From Flavobacterium foetidum (lineage in GTDB: Bacteria; Bacteroidota; Bacteroidia; Flavobacteriales; Flavobacteriaceae): 64,000 nucleotides of DNA. A program made the position numbers and the translations under genes. The notes under the pieces are model-generated. The model searched no databases, was not told the origin of the DNA, and worked only from the letters and a program-made list of their open reading frames with translations. Location: contig NZ_SJTF01000007.1 in the NCBI RefSeq assembly GCF_004634245.1, positions 1 to 64,000 on the forward strand, read 5' to 3'. Below, one piece after another: positions 8,886 to 18,817 of this stretch (position 1 is its first letter; each line of letters begins with the position of its first letter).

Positions 8886-9557
8886 ATGAAGAAGAAAATT
8901 ATGAAAGCAATATTGTTAATCGGGTTTTTAGTTTTCACCACAATTATTAACGCACAAGCCGTTGAAAAAAAGCAAGATGAAACTGCAAAAGCAACAGAAT
9001 GGATCGGCTCTTTATCATTAAATGACAACGCCAAAGAAGATAGATTGATACAAGTCGTTGCCACACATCTTAGTGCTGTAAAAGATTGGCATAACAGTCA
9101 CCCCGCTTCAACTGTACCAGCAGGAATAAATCCGCTTGACGGAAAACCACTTTCTGAACTGCATAGACAAATTATTGCTGATTCGGCGATGCCTTCCAGT
9201 GTGCACGAAGATTTAATGAGTGGATTACGAAAAGATTTAAACGAGCAGCAAGTGGCTTTAGTTTTAGACAAATATACTATCGGAAAAGTTGCGTTTACCA
9301 TGAAAGGTTATCAAGCCATTGTTCCTGAAATGACTGCTGCTGAAACTGCTGAAATTCAGAAATTACTTGAAAAAGCCCGTGAACAGGCAGTAGATTATAA
9401 AAACATGAAAGAGATTTCGGCTATTTTTGAAATTTACAAAACACAGGCCGAACAATATTTAAACAACAACGGTCGCAACTGGCGCCAAATGTACAGTGAT
9501 TACACAAAAAAAATTAAGGCTGAAAAAGAAGCTTCCAAAAAGGCAAAGAATCCTTAA
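8886..9557 (+). CDS. DUF3826 family secreted protein
   Basis: This 223-aa protein has a signal peptide (MKAILLIGFLVFTTIINAQA) and a mostly helical mature region. The HLSAVKDWHNSHP, LDKYTIGKVAFTMKGYQAIVPEMTAAE and GRNWRQMYSDYTKK stretches match my memory of DUF3826, a Bacteroidota family often found close to polysaccharide-utilisation genes. Function is unknown. It stands alone, followed by a repeat element and then the ECF sigma gene. Confidence 0.75.
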   Translation: MKKKIMKAILLIGFLVFTTIINAQAVEKKQDETAKATEWIGSLSLNDNAKEDRLIQVVATHLSAVKDWHNSHPASTVPAGINPLDGKPLSELHRQIIADSAMPSSVHEDLMSGLRKDLNEQQVALVLDKYTIGKVAFTMKGYQAIVPEMTAAETAEIQKLLEKAREQAVDYKNMKEISAIFEIYKTQAEQYLNNNGRNWRQMYSDYTKKIKAEKEASKKAKNP

Positions 9558-10019
9558 GAGTTTTAAAATCTTATGTATATCAAAATAATTTGACCATTTG
9601 TTAGAATAGCATTTCATAAATAGTGGGTATACTTAGACCATTTTTATTACCAGACAACAAAAATACTTATTACAAACCCGTTGGGTGTAATTAAAAAATA
9701 AAAGCATTTTAACACATAGAAGCATAGTTTTTTGTGCCTAAAAAAGAATATGGAACAAACAAGTTTCCAAACATAGCTAAACTATGTGCATTTAGACTAG
9801 TGAAACGCCTTTTTTAAGTCTAGTTAAACTATGTTTCTATGTGTTGAAAATAATTTCACCCAACGAGTTATTACAAATAACTAAATATAAATTTTAACAA
9901 AATTATCGCTATTATTTCGTCATAACACTCCAAATTCATGCGAAATATTCGAAATATCATCGATTTGATTGATAAAAGTTTTAGATTTGCTGAAAAACTC
10001 AAGCAATCTTATTCCTTAA
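9558..10019. other. Intergenic region holding repeat copy 2 and the sigma-gene promoter
   Basis: Apart from the 195-bp repeat (9675-9869), the region holds a TAGATTTG box at 9982-9989, a good -7 match about 30 bp before the sigma factor ATG. No gene is visible. Confidence 0.5.
9675..9869 (+). repeat. Modular intergenic repeat, copy 2 (core type A)
   Basis: The ends are aacccgttgggtgtaatt (left) and aataatttcacccaacgagtt (right), inverted copies of each other. The core begins aacacatagaagcatagttt and ends aaactatgtttctatgtgtt, so it is also palindromic at its edges, with an inner ctagtgaaacgcctttttta part. The whole element reappears inverted at 58129-58322 with only scattered changes. Confidence 0.85.
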
Positions 10020-10565
10020 ATGGAGAACACTTCAGAAGATATTTTTTTATGGCAACAGATTAAAAAAGGTGATATTACCGCCTTTGAAAAGCTGTATGAT
10101 ATCTATGCTGATGTTTTATTTACTTTCGCTTTACAATACACCAAAGAAACTTCTATTGCGAAAGATGCAATTCACGATGTTTTTCTAGACATTTATAAAT
10201 ATCGCAGCGGTCTTGCTGAAAGTGTGAATGTGAAATCGTATTTGTTTAAAATCACACAACGAAATGTTTTAAAAAAAGAAAAAGCTGCACAAAAAATATT
10301 CTATATTACTTCTGATTATGACACTGTTACGCTAAAAGAGCTCTCTTTTGAAGACAGTTTAATCGAAGAAGAAAACAACGCCACTCTAAACTCCAGACTG
10401 GCATTTGCAATGCAGGAACTAACCGATAAGCAGCGCCAAGCATTGTTTTATAGGTTTAACGAAGACAAACCTTATGAGGAAATTGCTACTATCTTAGATA
10501 TTTCCATAGAATCTTGCAGAACACTGATTTACAGATGTTTGAAAGAATTGCGAAAAAAACTTTAA
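10020..10565 (+). CDS. ECF RNA polymerase sigma factor (Bacteroidota sigma-70 family)
   Basis: This 181-aa protein has region 2 in residues about 20-90 (FEKLYDIYADVLFTFALQYTKE, then AKDAIHDVFLDIYKYR) and region 4 at about 125-175 (LTDKQRQALFYRFNEDKPYEEIATILDISIESCRTLIYRCLKELRK). The adjacent FecR gene is its likely anti-sigma partner, and the STN-type SusC downstream is the expected signal transducer. By analogy with the FecI/FecR/FecA system, substrate binding at the outer membrane would release this sigma factor to transcribe the operon. Confidence 0.93.
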   Translation: MENTSEDIFLWQQIKKGDITAFEKLYDIYADVLFTFALQYTKETSIAKDAIHDVFLDIYKYRSGLAESVNVKSYLFKITQRNVLKKEKAAQKIFYITSDYDTVTLKELSFEDSLIEEENNATLNSRLAFAMQELTDKQRQALFYRFNEDKPYEEIATILDISIESCRTLIYRCLKELRKKL

Positions 10566-10587
10566 AAAAAGGTTATTTTTTTTGTCT

Positions 10588-11694
10588 ATGTTTTATAAGA
10601 GTTGTTCTCTTAGTAAATATAGACCCCATAAAAACATCGCCTTGCAAATTAATTTTAATAAAATATCAAACGATGAAAAAGATTCTTTAAAGAATCAAAT
10701 TCGTCACGGACTAATCGAGCTGGAACAAAAAGAATCCCGACGCAGGAAAAAGAAAAGATTAATCGCCTTTTCTGCTGCTGCGAGTGTGGCACTTTTAGCT
10801 GGATTGTTTCTAAACCGAACTCCAGAAAGCAAACCTAAAACAGATTTGGAGCTTTTTGCTGAAAAAGGAGCAACAACTGAATCTAATGAAGACTTAGAGG
10901 ATATCTCTCTTGTCCTGCAAGATCAGAAGACTATTGCTGTACAAGACAGCTCAATCATTAGCTATGGAAAAAATGGCAAAAAAGTTACGGTTGGAGAACA
11001 AGCAATCAATACCAACTCCACCAGCGCTTCTTTTAACACGGTTCGAGTTCCTTACGGAAAAAGAACCCAAATCGTTTTAACCGATGGAACAACCGTTTGG
11101 CTGAATTCTGGTTCGTCCCTAATTTATCCAACTCAATTTGACGGATCGATTCGTGAAGTGTATTTAACCGGCGAAGCGGCTTTTGATGTCGCACATAATA
11201 AAGCCAAACCTTTTTTCGTAAAGACAAAAGAATGTAATGTCCGTGTACTTGGAACCGTTTTCAATGTGAGTTCGTATCCTGAAGATGAAACGGTTCAAAC
11301 TGCTTTATCACAAGGAAAAGTTCGAATTACCTACAACAAAAAAGGATTGTTAAGCAATAAAGAAATTCAGGAAGATTTAACGCCTGGAATGATTGCCACA
11401 ATCAATAAAGATCAAAAACAGCTTAAAGTAGAACGAAAAGATGTTGCTTCGATATTGTCTTGGAGAGAAGGTTATTTTACTTTCAAAAGTCAGTCTTTAA
11501 ACACCATTTTAGGCAAACTCTCAAAATATTATAAAATTGAATTTATCAAAGGATCCGATTTAAACCTCGACGCTAATTATTCCGGATCTTTTGCTCTAAA
11601 TGAAAATTTAAATAATCTGGCTAGTACTTTAGCGAGTATTACCAACAACAACTGTACTGTTAACGCAAACCAAAGAACTATTACAATTAAATAA
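10588..11694 (+). CDS. FecR-type anti-sigma regulator
   Basis: This protein of about 368 aa has a short cytosolic N-terminus, a membrane helix following an RRRKKKR stretch (LIAFSAAASVALLAGLFL), a FecR domain (VPYGKRTQIVLTDGTTVWLNSGSSLIYP, then GEAAFDVAHNKAKPFFVKT) and a C-terminal DUF4974-like domain (FKSQSLNTILGKLSKYYKIEF). It should pass a signal from the SusC STN domain in the periplasm to the sigma factor. I prefer the ATG at 10588 over the TTG at 10582. It starts 22 bp after the sigma gene. Confidence 0.9.
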   Translation: MFYKSCSLSKYRPHKNIALQINFNKISNDEKDSLKNQIRHGLIELEQKESRRRKKKRLIAFSAAASVALLAGLFLNRTPESKPKTDLELFAEKGATTESNEDLEDISLVLQDQKTIAVQDSSIISYGKNGKKVTVGEQAINTNSTSASFNTVRVPYGKRTQIVLTDGTTVWLNSGSSLIYPTQFDGSIREVYLTGEAAFDVAHNKAKPFFVKTKECNVRVLGTVFNVSSYPEDETVQTALSQGKVRITYNKKGLLSNKEIQEDLTPGMIATINKDQKQLKVERKDVASILSWREGYFTFKSQSLNTILGKLSKYYKIEFIKGSDLNLDANYSGSFALNENLNNLASTLASITNNNCTVNANQRTITIK

Positions 11695-11786
11695 ATAAAA
11701 AAATCAATTCTAAAACCACCAAAGCCTATGATATAAGACCAAAAATAAACATATCAACCTTATTTGTAAAAACTAACCAAAAAAAA

Positions 11787-11813
11787 CCAAAAGATGTTGG
11801 AACCATCTTTTGG
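11787..11813. other. Stable hairpin between fecR-type and susC-type genes
   Basis: A perfect 10-bp stem ccaaaagatg/catcttttgg encloses a 7-base loop 57 bp before the SusC ATG. On the plus strand no T run follows, so it is not a normal terminator there. On the minus strand it is followed by eight T residues. It could be an mRNA-stabilising or partial attenuation structure that adjusts expression of SusC relative to the sigma/anti-sigma pair. Confidence 0.5.
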
Positions 11814-11869
11814 CATTGTAGAACTGTAGTCAACGCTAATTGACTATCTCTTAAATTCAAAACAAAATT

Positions 11870-14800
11870 ATGAATAAAAAACATAATTCAGAAAAGTATT
11901 TTTCTGGACGATACCACTATTACCTATATCTGCTGCTTATGAGATCTGTTACTGCATTTATTTGGATAAGTATGTGTAGTTTATATGCGAACCCTTCTTT
12001 AGGACAAAATAAAATACATGTTCGTTTCAAGAACACGCCACTAACCGAGGTATTTTCTACTTTAGAAAAACAGACCAACTATGTCTTCTTCTATAATGAT
12101 GATGTGCTGAAATCTGCCAATACCATTACATTGGACAAAGACGCAACATTGGAAGAAATCTTAAATAATGCTTTAAGAAGCAACAATTTAACCTTTGACA
12201 TTATTGATAAACAAGTTGTGGTAAAAAGAAATAAAAAGAAAGCCGAACAGCTGGAATATGAATTAACCGGAAAAGTTACCGATAAAAAAGGCTTACCACT
12301 TATTGGTGTAAACGTAATTTTAAAAGGTAAACAGACTTGGGATATTACTAGAAAAGAAGGTGATTACCGAATGAGAGTTTCTCCTTACGACACTATTGTT
12401 TTCAGCTCTCTAGGTTTTAAAACTGTAACCGTTGCCGTTAACAACAGAAGAATTATAGACGCGACACTTGTACCAGATGTTATGGAATTGCATTCTGTAG
12501 AAATTGCGGTATCAAACGGTTATACTGAAATTCCAAAAGAAAGGGTTACTGGAGCTATTGGTGTAATGACTGCAAAAGAATTGGCAGAAGTTCCAACAGT
12601 AGATATTCAGTCTAGATTAGAAGGAAAAATGGCAGGTGTAAATGTCGATCCTAGAACGGGTTCTATCAGTGTTAGGGGAACCAATAATTTCAGCGGAACA
12701 GGACAGCCACTAATCGTTATTGATGGTTTTCCACAATCAAGAGAAGATTTTGCTTTCTCTAAAAGAGGTGTTCCTGGATCTTCTATTTTAAGTTTCCTTA
12801 ATCCAGATGATGTCGAAAGCATTACGGTTTTGAAAGACGCTGCTGCAAGTTCCATCTGGGGATCGCAGGCTGCAAATGGTGTAATCGTAATTACAACCAA
12901 AAAAGGCAAAAAAGGTGAACCAACCATTAATTTTAATACCACGACAAGCATTGGAGAAAAAATAGATTTGGGCAAACTTCGTGTTATGAACACAGCCCAA
13001 TATATTGATTATGAAAAAGACCTTGTAAATGGCGGATTTGTTGCTGATAATATCTCGAACTGGCAGGCGCTGAACCCAAGCGCCGCACAAGAAATAATGT
13101 TTAGACAAAAAAGAGGCCAAATTTCTGTTTCTGAAAGGGATGCGTTGTTAAGTCAGCTTGCACAAAATGATAATTTAGGGCAGATCAACAGATATTTATT
13201 AAGAAATTCGCTTACCACTCAATACGATTTATCAATCAGTGGCGGAAACGACAAAAGTTCTTACTATTTGTCTTTAGGATACAATAAGGATCAGGCAGCC
13301 ATGGTTGGAAATGATTCTAAATCGTATAATATTACCTTGAATAACTCTTTTCAGCTTAAAAAATTCTTAAAGTTAAATACAGGAATCAATTACGTTCCAA
13401 CAACTTATCAAAGCAATAACGTTGCAAACGAAGCTTTATCAAATGTATCGGCTACCGCTTTGCGCCCTTATGATATGATTGCAGACGAAAATGGAAATGG
13501 TATTGATCGTTATTTTCTTTTCAGGCCAGAAGTTTCAAAAGGATTTGAAGCAAAAGGATATTTGCCTTGGTCTTACAATTACCTAGATGAGCTTAATTAT
13601 TCGAATGTAATAACAAAAGGAGCCAATATACGATTAAATGCTAGTTTAACTGCTACAATCACAGATTGGTTGAATTTTGAGGCCGCCGGAATGTATACTT
13701 CTATTACGAGCAAAATCAAATCTTTAAATGAACTGGACAGTTATTATACTCGAAACATGATCAATCAGGCTACATCTATTAATACGGCCGGAAAATTAGT
13801 TTACGGTATACCGCTAGGTTCTTATTTATACAATACGAGCACGAACAATGACAATCAGAGTATGCGTTTTCAAATGAATATTAATAAGAATTTCAACGAA
13901 AATAACAGCTTACACTTTTTAGCAGGCTCAGAAATTAGAGAAGAGCGTCGAGAAGGTTCAAGCCAAAGATATTATGGTTACAATATTGACACTAACTCAG
14001 GACAGTCTGTAAATCCAACTGTTTATTACACTACCGTTTATGGATGGCAGAGCATTATCGGATCTTCTGACAATAGCATTAGTAAATCAAGAAGCCGTTA
14101 TTTATCTTACTACGGATTAGGTTCTTACGATTTTATGAACCGTTATCATGTTTCGGGAAGTGTTCGTTTTGATGATTTTAACTTGTTAGGAGCTTCTAGA
14201 AAAAATAGAGCTTTGCCTTTATGGTCTACGGGAGCAAAATGGGACATTAATAAAGAATTTTTCTTGAGGGATGTAAACTGGTTAAGCAGTTTAGCCTTCA
14301 GGGTAACTTATGGTAAAGCGGGAAGTTCGCCTCCAGGTGGATTTGGAAGCCAAAGTCCGGTAATTAGTATTGGATCTGTTGATTTCAACACACAATTACC
14401 AACAGCTAGTATCTCTATACCCCAAAATCCTGAAATTAAATGGGAGACAACATCAACTTTAAATTACGGTTTAGATTATGGCTTTTTCAATAATCGTTTA
14501 AGAGGATCTATTGATTTATACTATAAAAAAACCAAAGATATTTTAGCAAATCTTCCATTTAATCCAACTTACGGCTGGTCTTTTGTAAATTATAATACCG
14601 CTTCGCTCAAAGGACACGGTGTAGATCTATCTCTATCAGGAACTATTGTAAACACCGCTTTTAAATGGAACAGTACTTTTAATTTTTCTTATAATACTAA
14701 TGAGGTGACCGACTCACGTTATGTGTTAAACAGCACCAATCAGTATTTTGGTTCGTCACCGATGGTTGGAAACAGCATAGGAACTGTATATGCCTACAAT

Positions 14801-15430
14801 TGGGCCGGACTAGATGCAACTGGACAATCTCAGGTATACAAAAAAGATGGGACAATTGTTACATCGACCCAAGGCATTGCATCAATAGATAAAGACGACC
14901 TGAAAAAAATGGGAACTACTTTTGCTCCTTATTTTGGAGGATTTATGAATGATTTCTCTTTTAAAAATTTCAAATTAGGAGTTCAGATTACTTACTATGC
15001 GGGACATGTATTCAGAAATACAGTCCTGCAAAATTATCCTTCTTTTTCTGGAGTACAATATGGTGCTGTCGCAAAAGACGAATTGGTGGCAGACCGTTGG
15101 AGACAAGCTGGAGATGAAGCTGTTACAAATGTTCCCGGACTAACCAACATAAACTTCAATAGCTTAAACCGCTATCAGAATGCCGACATTAATGTTTTGT
15201 CTGCAGATAATGTGAGGCTTCAGCAAATTTCATTAGGATACAATGTGCCTTCAGAATGGCTGCAAAAAACATTTATTAAGTCATTAAGTTTCAATTTTGC
15301 TGCTAGAAATTTAGGGTTATTATGGGTTAAGAATGATTTAGGAATCGATCCGCAATATTTGTCTAACAACAATTATAATACCCTACCGCCACAACGTGCC
15401 TATACATTACAGTTTAATTTAAGTTTTTAA
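11870..15430 (+). CDS. SusC/RagA TonB-dependent outer-membrane transporter with STN domain
   Basis: This 1186-aa protein has a long positive N-terminal extension, a signal sequence, an STN domain (about 45-120, FKNTPLTEVFSTLEKQTNYVF), a carboxypeptidase-D-like barrel (about 130-195, GKVTDKKGLPLIGVNVILKG), a plug (about 210-330, with DDVESITVLKDAAASSIWG and ANGVIVITTKKG) and a 22-strand beta-barrel ending in an aromatic C-terminus (TLQFNLSF). The STN domain is what couples TonB receptors to FecR-type anti-sigma factors, consistent with the two genes upstream. The SusD partner follows 17 bp later. TlpA and two peptidases downstream suggest a peptide cargo, but this is inference. Confidence 0.93.
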   Translation: MNKKHNSEKYFSGRYHYYLYLLLMRSVTAFIWISMCSLYANPSLGQNKIHVRFKNTPLTEVFSTLEKQTNYVFFYNDDVLKSANTITLDKDATLEEILNNALRSNNLTFDIIDKQVVVKRNKKKAEQLEYELTGKVTDKKGLPLIGVNVILKGKQTWDITRKEGDYRMRVSPYDTIVFSSLGFKTVTVAVNNRRIIDATLVPDVMELHSVEIAVSNGYTEIPKERVTGAIGVMTAKELAEVPTVDIQSRLEGKMAGVNVDPRTGSISVRGTNNFSGTGQPLIVIDGFPQSREDFAFSKRGVPGSSILSFLNPDDVESITVLKDAAASSIWGSQAANGVIVITTKKGKKGEPTINFNTTTSIGEKIDLGKLRVMNTAQYIDYEKDLVNGGFVADNISNWQALNPSAAQEIMFRQKRGQISVSERDALLSQLAQNDNLGQINRYLLRNSLTTQYDLSISGGNDKSSYYLSLGYNKDQAAMVGNDSKSYNITLNNSFQLKKFLKLNTGINYVPTTYQSNNVANEALSNVSATALRPYDMIADENGNGIDRYFLFRPEVSKGFEAKGYLPWSYNYLDELNYSNVITKGANIRLNASLTATITDWLNFEAAGMYTSITSKIKSLNELDSYYTRNMINQATSINTAGKLVYGIPLGSYLYNTSTNNDNQSMRFQMNINKNFNENNSLHFLAGSEIREERREGSSQRYYGYNIDTNSGQSVNPTVYYTTVYGWQSIIGSSDNSISKSRSRYLSYYGLGSYDFMNRYHVSGSVRFDDFNLLGASRKNRALPLWSTGAKWDINKEFFLRDVNWLSSLAFRVTYGKAGSSPPGGFGSQSPVISIGSVDFNTQLPTASISIPQNPEIKWETTSTLNYGLDYGFFNNRLRGSIDLYYKKTKDILANLPFNPTYGWSFVNYNTASLKGHGVDLSLSGTIVNTAFKWNSTFNFSYNTNEVTDSRYVLNSTNQYFGSSPMVGNSIGTVYAYNWAGLDATGQSQVYKKDGTIVTSTQGIASIDKDDLKKMGTTFAPYFGGFMNDFSFKNFKLGVQITYYAGHVFRNTVLQNYPSFSGVQYGAVAKDELVADRWRQAGDEAVTNVPGLTNINFNSLNRYQNADINVLSADNVRLQQISLGYNVPSEWLQKTFIKSLSFNFAARNLGLLWVKNDLGIDPQYLSNNNYNTLPPQRAYTLQFNLSF

Positions 15431-15447
15431 TTTTAAAAGATAGACTT

Positions 15448-16806
15448 ATGAAATTTCTAAAATCTACATTATATATATTTCTTCCTCTACTTTTACTAAG
15501 CTCCTGTAGAGATTACGTTGAAGTGGAACAGGTTGGAAACAACAGAATTTTAAAATATACTTCTGATTACAGAGCATTGGCAAACAATTATAATGACATG
15601 ACTTCTTCGGGCGGAATTTATCTTATCGCAAATGCCGATGTGGAATTTCCGACAACTTACCAAAACGGAGTCACTACTATTTGGGGCAACAGTTATACTT
15701 GGCAGGATAGAATTTACGATCCCTCTCAAGGTGATTCAGATTGGACAGGATTATATAAAGCCGTTTATTACAGTAATGTAATTCTTGATGGTGTAATGGG
15801 CAGCGAAAAAGGAACTGAAGCAGAAAAGAAAGAGATTTATGCCGAAGCCTTTGTACACAGAGCATTTGCTTATTTACAATTAGTAAACACATACGGACCA
15901 CAGTTTGACCCAGTTTCTGCAAATTCAGAAAAAGCAGTGCCACTATTGTTAAAACCAGAATTGTTTTCTTCTTTAAACAGAAGTACAGTGGGACAAGTTT
16001 ACGACCAAATCATATCCGACTTAAATAGTGCTTTAGCAAATGGCATTCAGAATGATCCTCAATTCAATGTGCTTCCTTCAAAAAGAGCGGTTTATGCATT
16101 ACTTGCCAGAACTTATTTATTGATGGGGCAATATCAATTGAGTCTCGAAAATGCAGAGAAAGCTTTACAGATGCAAAATGGTTTAATTGATTTAAAAACA
16201 TTTGCATCTGCTTACAGCTATCCGGTTTTAATCCAGAATCCTGAAGTTATATTTTCTAAAACCTTGCTTTTAACTTATAACAGGGCACCACTGTCAAATG
16301 ATTTATTAAACAGTTTCGGATCAAACGATTTGCGTTATGATTATTATACAATTGCCGGTAACGTTGCGATTTCTCCAACTTATACAGGAAGAGGATTTGG
16401 AATAGCAACTTACAGTTATACAAACGGAATCAATATTGGAGTTTCTGTTCCTGAAATGTATTTAATTGCGGCTGAATGTTACGCAAGATCTGGAAAAATT
16501 ACTGAAGCAGTTAATTATTTAAATATTCTTAGAGCAAAACGTTTTAAATCGGGAACGGCCTATACTGTTACTGCAACAACAAACAAAGAAGCTTTAGATT
16601 TGGTTTTGGCAGAAAGGCAAAAAGAATTCATTGGGCGCGGTTTCCGCTGGTTTGATCAAAGGAGATTAAACTTAGACCCTGTTTACAGAAAAACATTTAC
16701 GCGAGTTTTTAAAGGACAAACCTACACTTTAGAGCCAAACAGCGACGGATATGTATTCCCAATCAATCAAAATTATATCGATCTAAACCCTGAATTAGGG
16801 AAATAA
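15448..16806 (+). CDS. RagB/SusD-like outer-membrane lipoprotein
   Basis: This 452-aa lipoprotein (lipobox LLLLSSC) is TPR-rich and helical, as in SusD: AEAFVHRAFAYLQLVNTYGP, ALLARTYLLMGQYQLSLENAEKAL and the C-terminal GFRWFDQRRLNL. It should form the substrate-binding lid over the SusC barrel encoded just upstream and sits on the outer leaflet. It is relatively short for the family, as are many SusD proteins linked to ECF sigma factors and TlpA-type thioredoxins. It is 10 bp from the next gene, so co-translated. Confidence 0.92.
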   Translation: MKFLKSTLYIFLPLLLLSSCRDYVEVEQVGNNRILKYTSDYRALANNYNDMTSSGGIYLIANADVEFPTTYQNGVTTIWGNSYTWQDRIYDPSQGDSDWTGLYKAVYYSNVILDGVMGSEKGTEAEKKEIYAEAFVHRAFAYLQLVNTYGPQFDPVSANSEKAVPLLLKPELFSSLNRSTVGQVYDQIISDLNSALANGIQNDPQFNVLPSKRAVYALLARTYLLMGQYQLSLENAEKALQMQNGLIDLKTFASAYSYPVLIQNPEVIFSKTLLLTYNRAPLSNDLLNSFGSNDLRYDYYTIAGNVAISPTYTGRGFGIATYSYTNGINIGVSVPEMYLIAAECYARSGKITEAVNYLNILRAKRFKSGTAYTVTATTNKEALDLVLAERQKEFIGRGFRWFDQRRLNLDPVYRKTFTRVFKGQTYTLEPNSDGYVFPINQNYIDLNPELGK

Positions 16807-16816
16807 AAAAATTGCA

Positions 16817-18793
16817 ATGTTTACAAAAATCAAGAATATCAAATTATTGGTATTGGCATTCTACGCCTTTACCTTACAGGTTACAAGTCAAGAAGTTAAA
16901 TCAAGATTACAAGGAATGGTAGATATTCCGATTCCTGGAGCCACTTTCAGCATGACTTATGATCCAAAAGGCGGGCCATTAGAAAACGTTAAGAATATCA
17001 GCGGTTATGCTTATGTTTTTAATGATTACAGATGGGAAATTGAAGATCTTAGAATGAAAAAAAATGGCGCTGTTTACAGCGCCGATTTTACAGTTCCAAA
17101 AAACTGTGCTTTTATGGCTTTCAAATTCTATGGCAATACCGAAAATGGATTGGTTACCGATACGAATCAAGATGCAGGATATATGCTGGTTGCTTTTAAG
17201 GAACCAAAAGTAAAAATGCCGGGAGCAGATTTGGCTTGGGCGACTTTCAGAAACAAAGATTTCAATGGTCAGTTTGGCGGTTACTTCAAAGATTTTTCTA
17301 TTGATGGAGACGCTACAGAATATTGGTTAAAAAAGGAAGTTGCAGCTAACGGAAATAGATTTCCTGAGTTTTTTGACACGTACTTCGATGTATTGAAAAA
17401 ACAAAAACCTGAAAAGTTTCAGGAATTGGGCACTAAGTTCTTAGCCGACTTTACAAAAAATATGAAAGGACTTCCTGAAGAAGTGTATACAAAAGTCCAC
17501 CACATTTATTTGTTTGATCTAAAAAATAAAACAAAGGCAGATTCTCTTGAAGCAGTAATCGAAAAACAATTCCCAAAAGGAAGCCATGTAAGATTCAAAG
17601 CGTATCAAAAAATTATGCCGATTGCTGATGCGGCGGAAAGAAACAGGGTAATCAACCAGTTTTTAGCTGATTTTCCAAACAACTCGGAAGTACCACCACA
17701 TCAAAAATATTTTTATGACAATATTGTAAAAATGCAGTTTGGCTACTATTTTGAAACGAAAGATTACAAAACTATTTTGGCTATGATTCCAACAATGAAT
17801 TTTGCTAATTTGAATGATGCTTACCACCAGAATATTTCTAAAGCATTATACTTAAAAGTTGTAGATCCAGCGGTTATCGAAACTATGGCAGTGCCAATGA
17901 TTCAGCAGATGCAGCAAAAAGTAAACGATATGTCTTATATGTCAGGACTTTATTGGTCTCCAAATCAGGCAACTGAAAATGCAAAAAATCAGCTGAACAA
18001 CGAGTTGGTAATTCAGATTCGTATGTACGATATTTTGAAAAAGTATAAAGAAGTTTTGGAAACTTTTGCTCTACTGCCATTTGAAAAACGTTATGAAAAA
18101 GCAAGTATCAACGATATCCATATCAAAGCATTAGAATCTTTCAACAAACCAATCATTGAGGTTTTAAAAAATGCGGCAAGAGCCAATACTCTATCAGAAG
18201 GAGCTACTGCAAAACTGAAAGAATTGTATTTGAAAGAAGGTAAAAAAGAAGCCGATTTTCCTGCTTATTTGGAGCAGCTGAAAAAAGAAAACAAAACGGA
18301 AGAAAAAATCGCCTTGATTGATATCGCTGCTCCTGCAATTAAGGTTCAGTCAGCTGACGGAAAAACAAAAGATTTGGCTTTAAACAGCGGTAAAATCATC
18401 GTAATCGATTTTTGGGCAACTTGGTGCGGGCCTTGTAAAAAAGCTTTTCCAGCGATGCAGCAATTGGTTAACAACTTTAAAGAAGACAAACAAGTTGAAA
18501 TTTATTTCATCAGCACTCAGGAAACCAAAGAAAGCTATAAAAAAGAAGCTTTGGCTTATTTAAAAGAAAAAGGCTTAAAAATCACTACTCATTTTGACTT
18601 AGTAAAAAAAGGAGGTGGCACAAACAATGCTTCTTTCGGCCAATATGCTAAAATTTTTAATTCAAGCGGTATTCCTAGAAAAGTGGTAATCAAAGACGGT
18701 AAAATCCGTTTTACATCTGAAGGATATTCTGGAAATCCAGGACAATTAGTTGACGAACTTACAGATGTTATAAAGGCTTTAAAAAACGAATAA
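16817..18793 (+). CDS. TlpA-like thioredoxin-domain protein with long N-terminal region
   Basis: This 658-aa exported protein (signal MFTKIKNIKLLVLAFYAFTLQVTS) has a C-terminal thioredoxin domain (about 510-655) with WATWCGPCKKAFPAMQQL; the CxxC pair is Cys537 and Cys540. The first 500 residues are a beta-rich then helical region with no recognised domain; such multi-domain TlpA proteins often sit beside SusCD pairs. It should act in the periplasm as a thiol reductase or oxidase, perhaps on disulfides in imported peptides or in the neighbouring proteins. It lies between SusD and the S9 peptidase with short gaps. Confidence 0.88.
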   Translation: MFTKIKNIKLLVLAFYAFTLQVTSQEVKSRLQGMVDIPIPGATFSMTYDPKGGPLENVKNISGYAYVFNDYRWEIEDLRMKKNGAVYSADFTVPKNCAFMAFKFYGNTENGLVTDTNQDAGYMLVAFKEPKVKMPGADLAWATFRNKDFNGQFGGYFKDFSIDGDATEYWLKKEVAANGNRFPEFFDTYFDVLKKQKPEKFQELGTKFLADFTKNMKGLPEEVYTKVHHIYLFDLKNKTKADSLEAVIEKQFPKGSHVRFKAYQKIMPIADAAERNRVINQFLADFPNNSEVPPHQKYFYDNIVKMQFGYYFETKDYKTILAMIPTMNFANLNDAYHQNISKALYLKVVDPAVIETMAVPMIQQMQQKVNDMSYMSGLYWSPNQATENAKNQLNNELVIQIRMYDILKKYKEVLETFALLPFEKRYEKASINDIHIKALESFNKPIIEVLKNAARANTLSEGATAKLKELYLKEGKKEADFPAYLEQLKKENKTEEKIALIDIAAPAIKVQSADGKTKDLALNSGKIIVIDFWATWCGPCKKAFPAMQQLVNNFKEDKQVEIYFISTQETKESYKKEALAYLKEKGLKITTHFDLVKKGGGTNNASFGQYAKIFNSSGIPRKVVIKDGKIRFTSEGYSGNPGQLVDELTDVIKALKNE

Positions 18794-18817
18794 TTGCTTC
18801 TTGAAAATCAAAAAATT

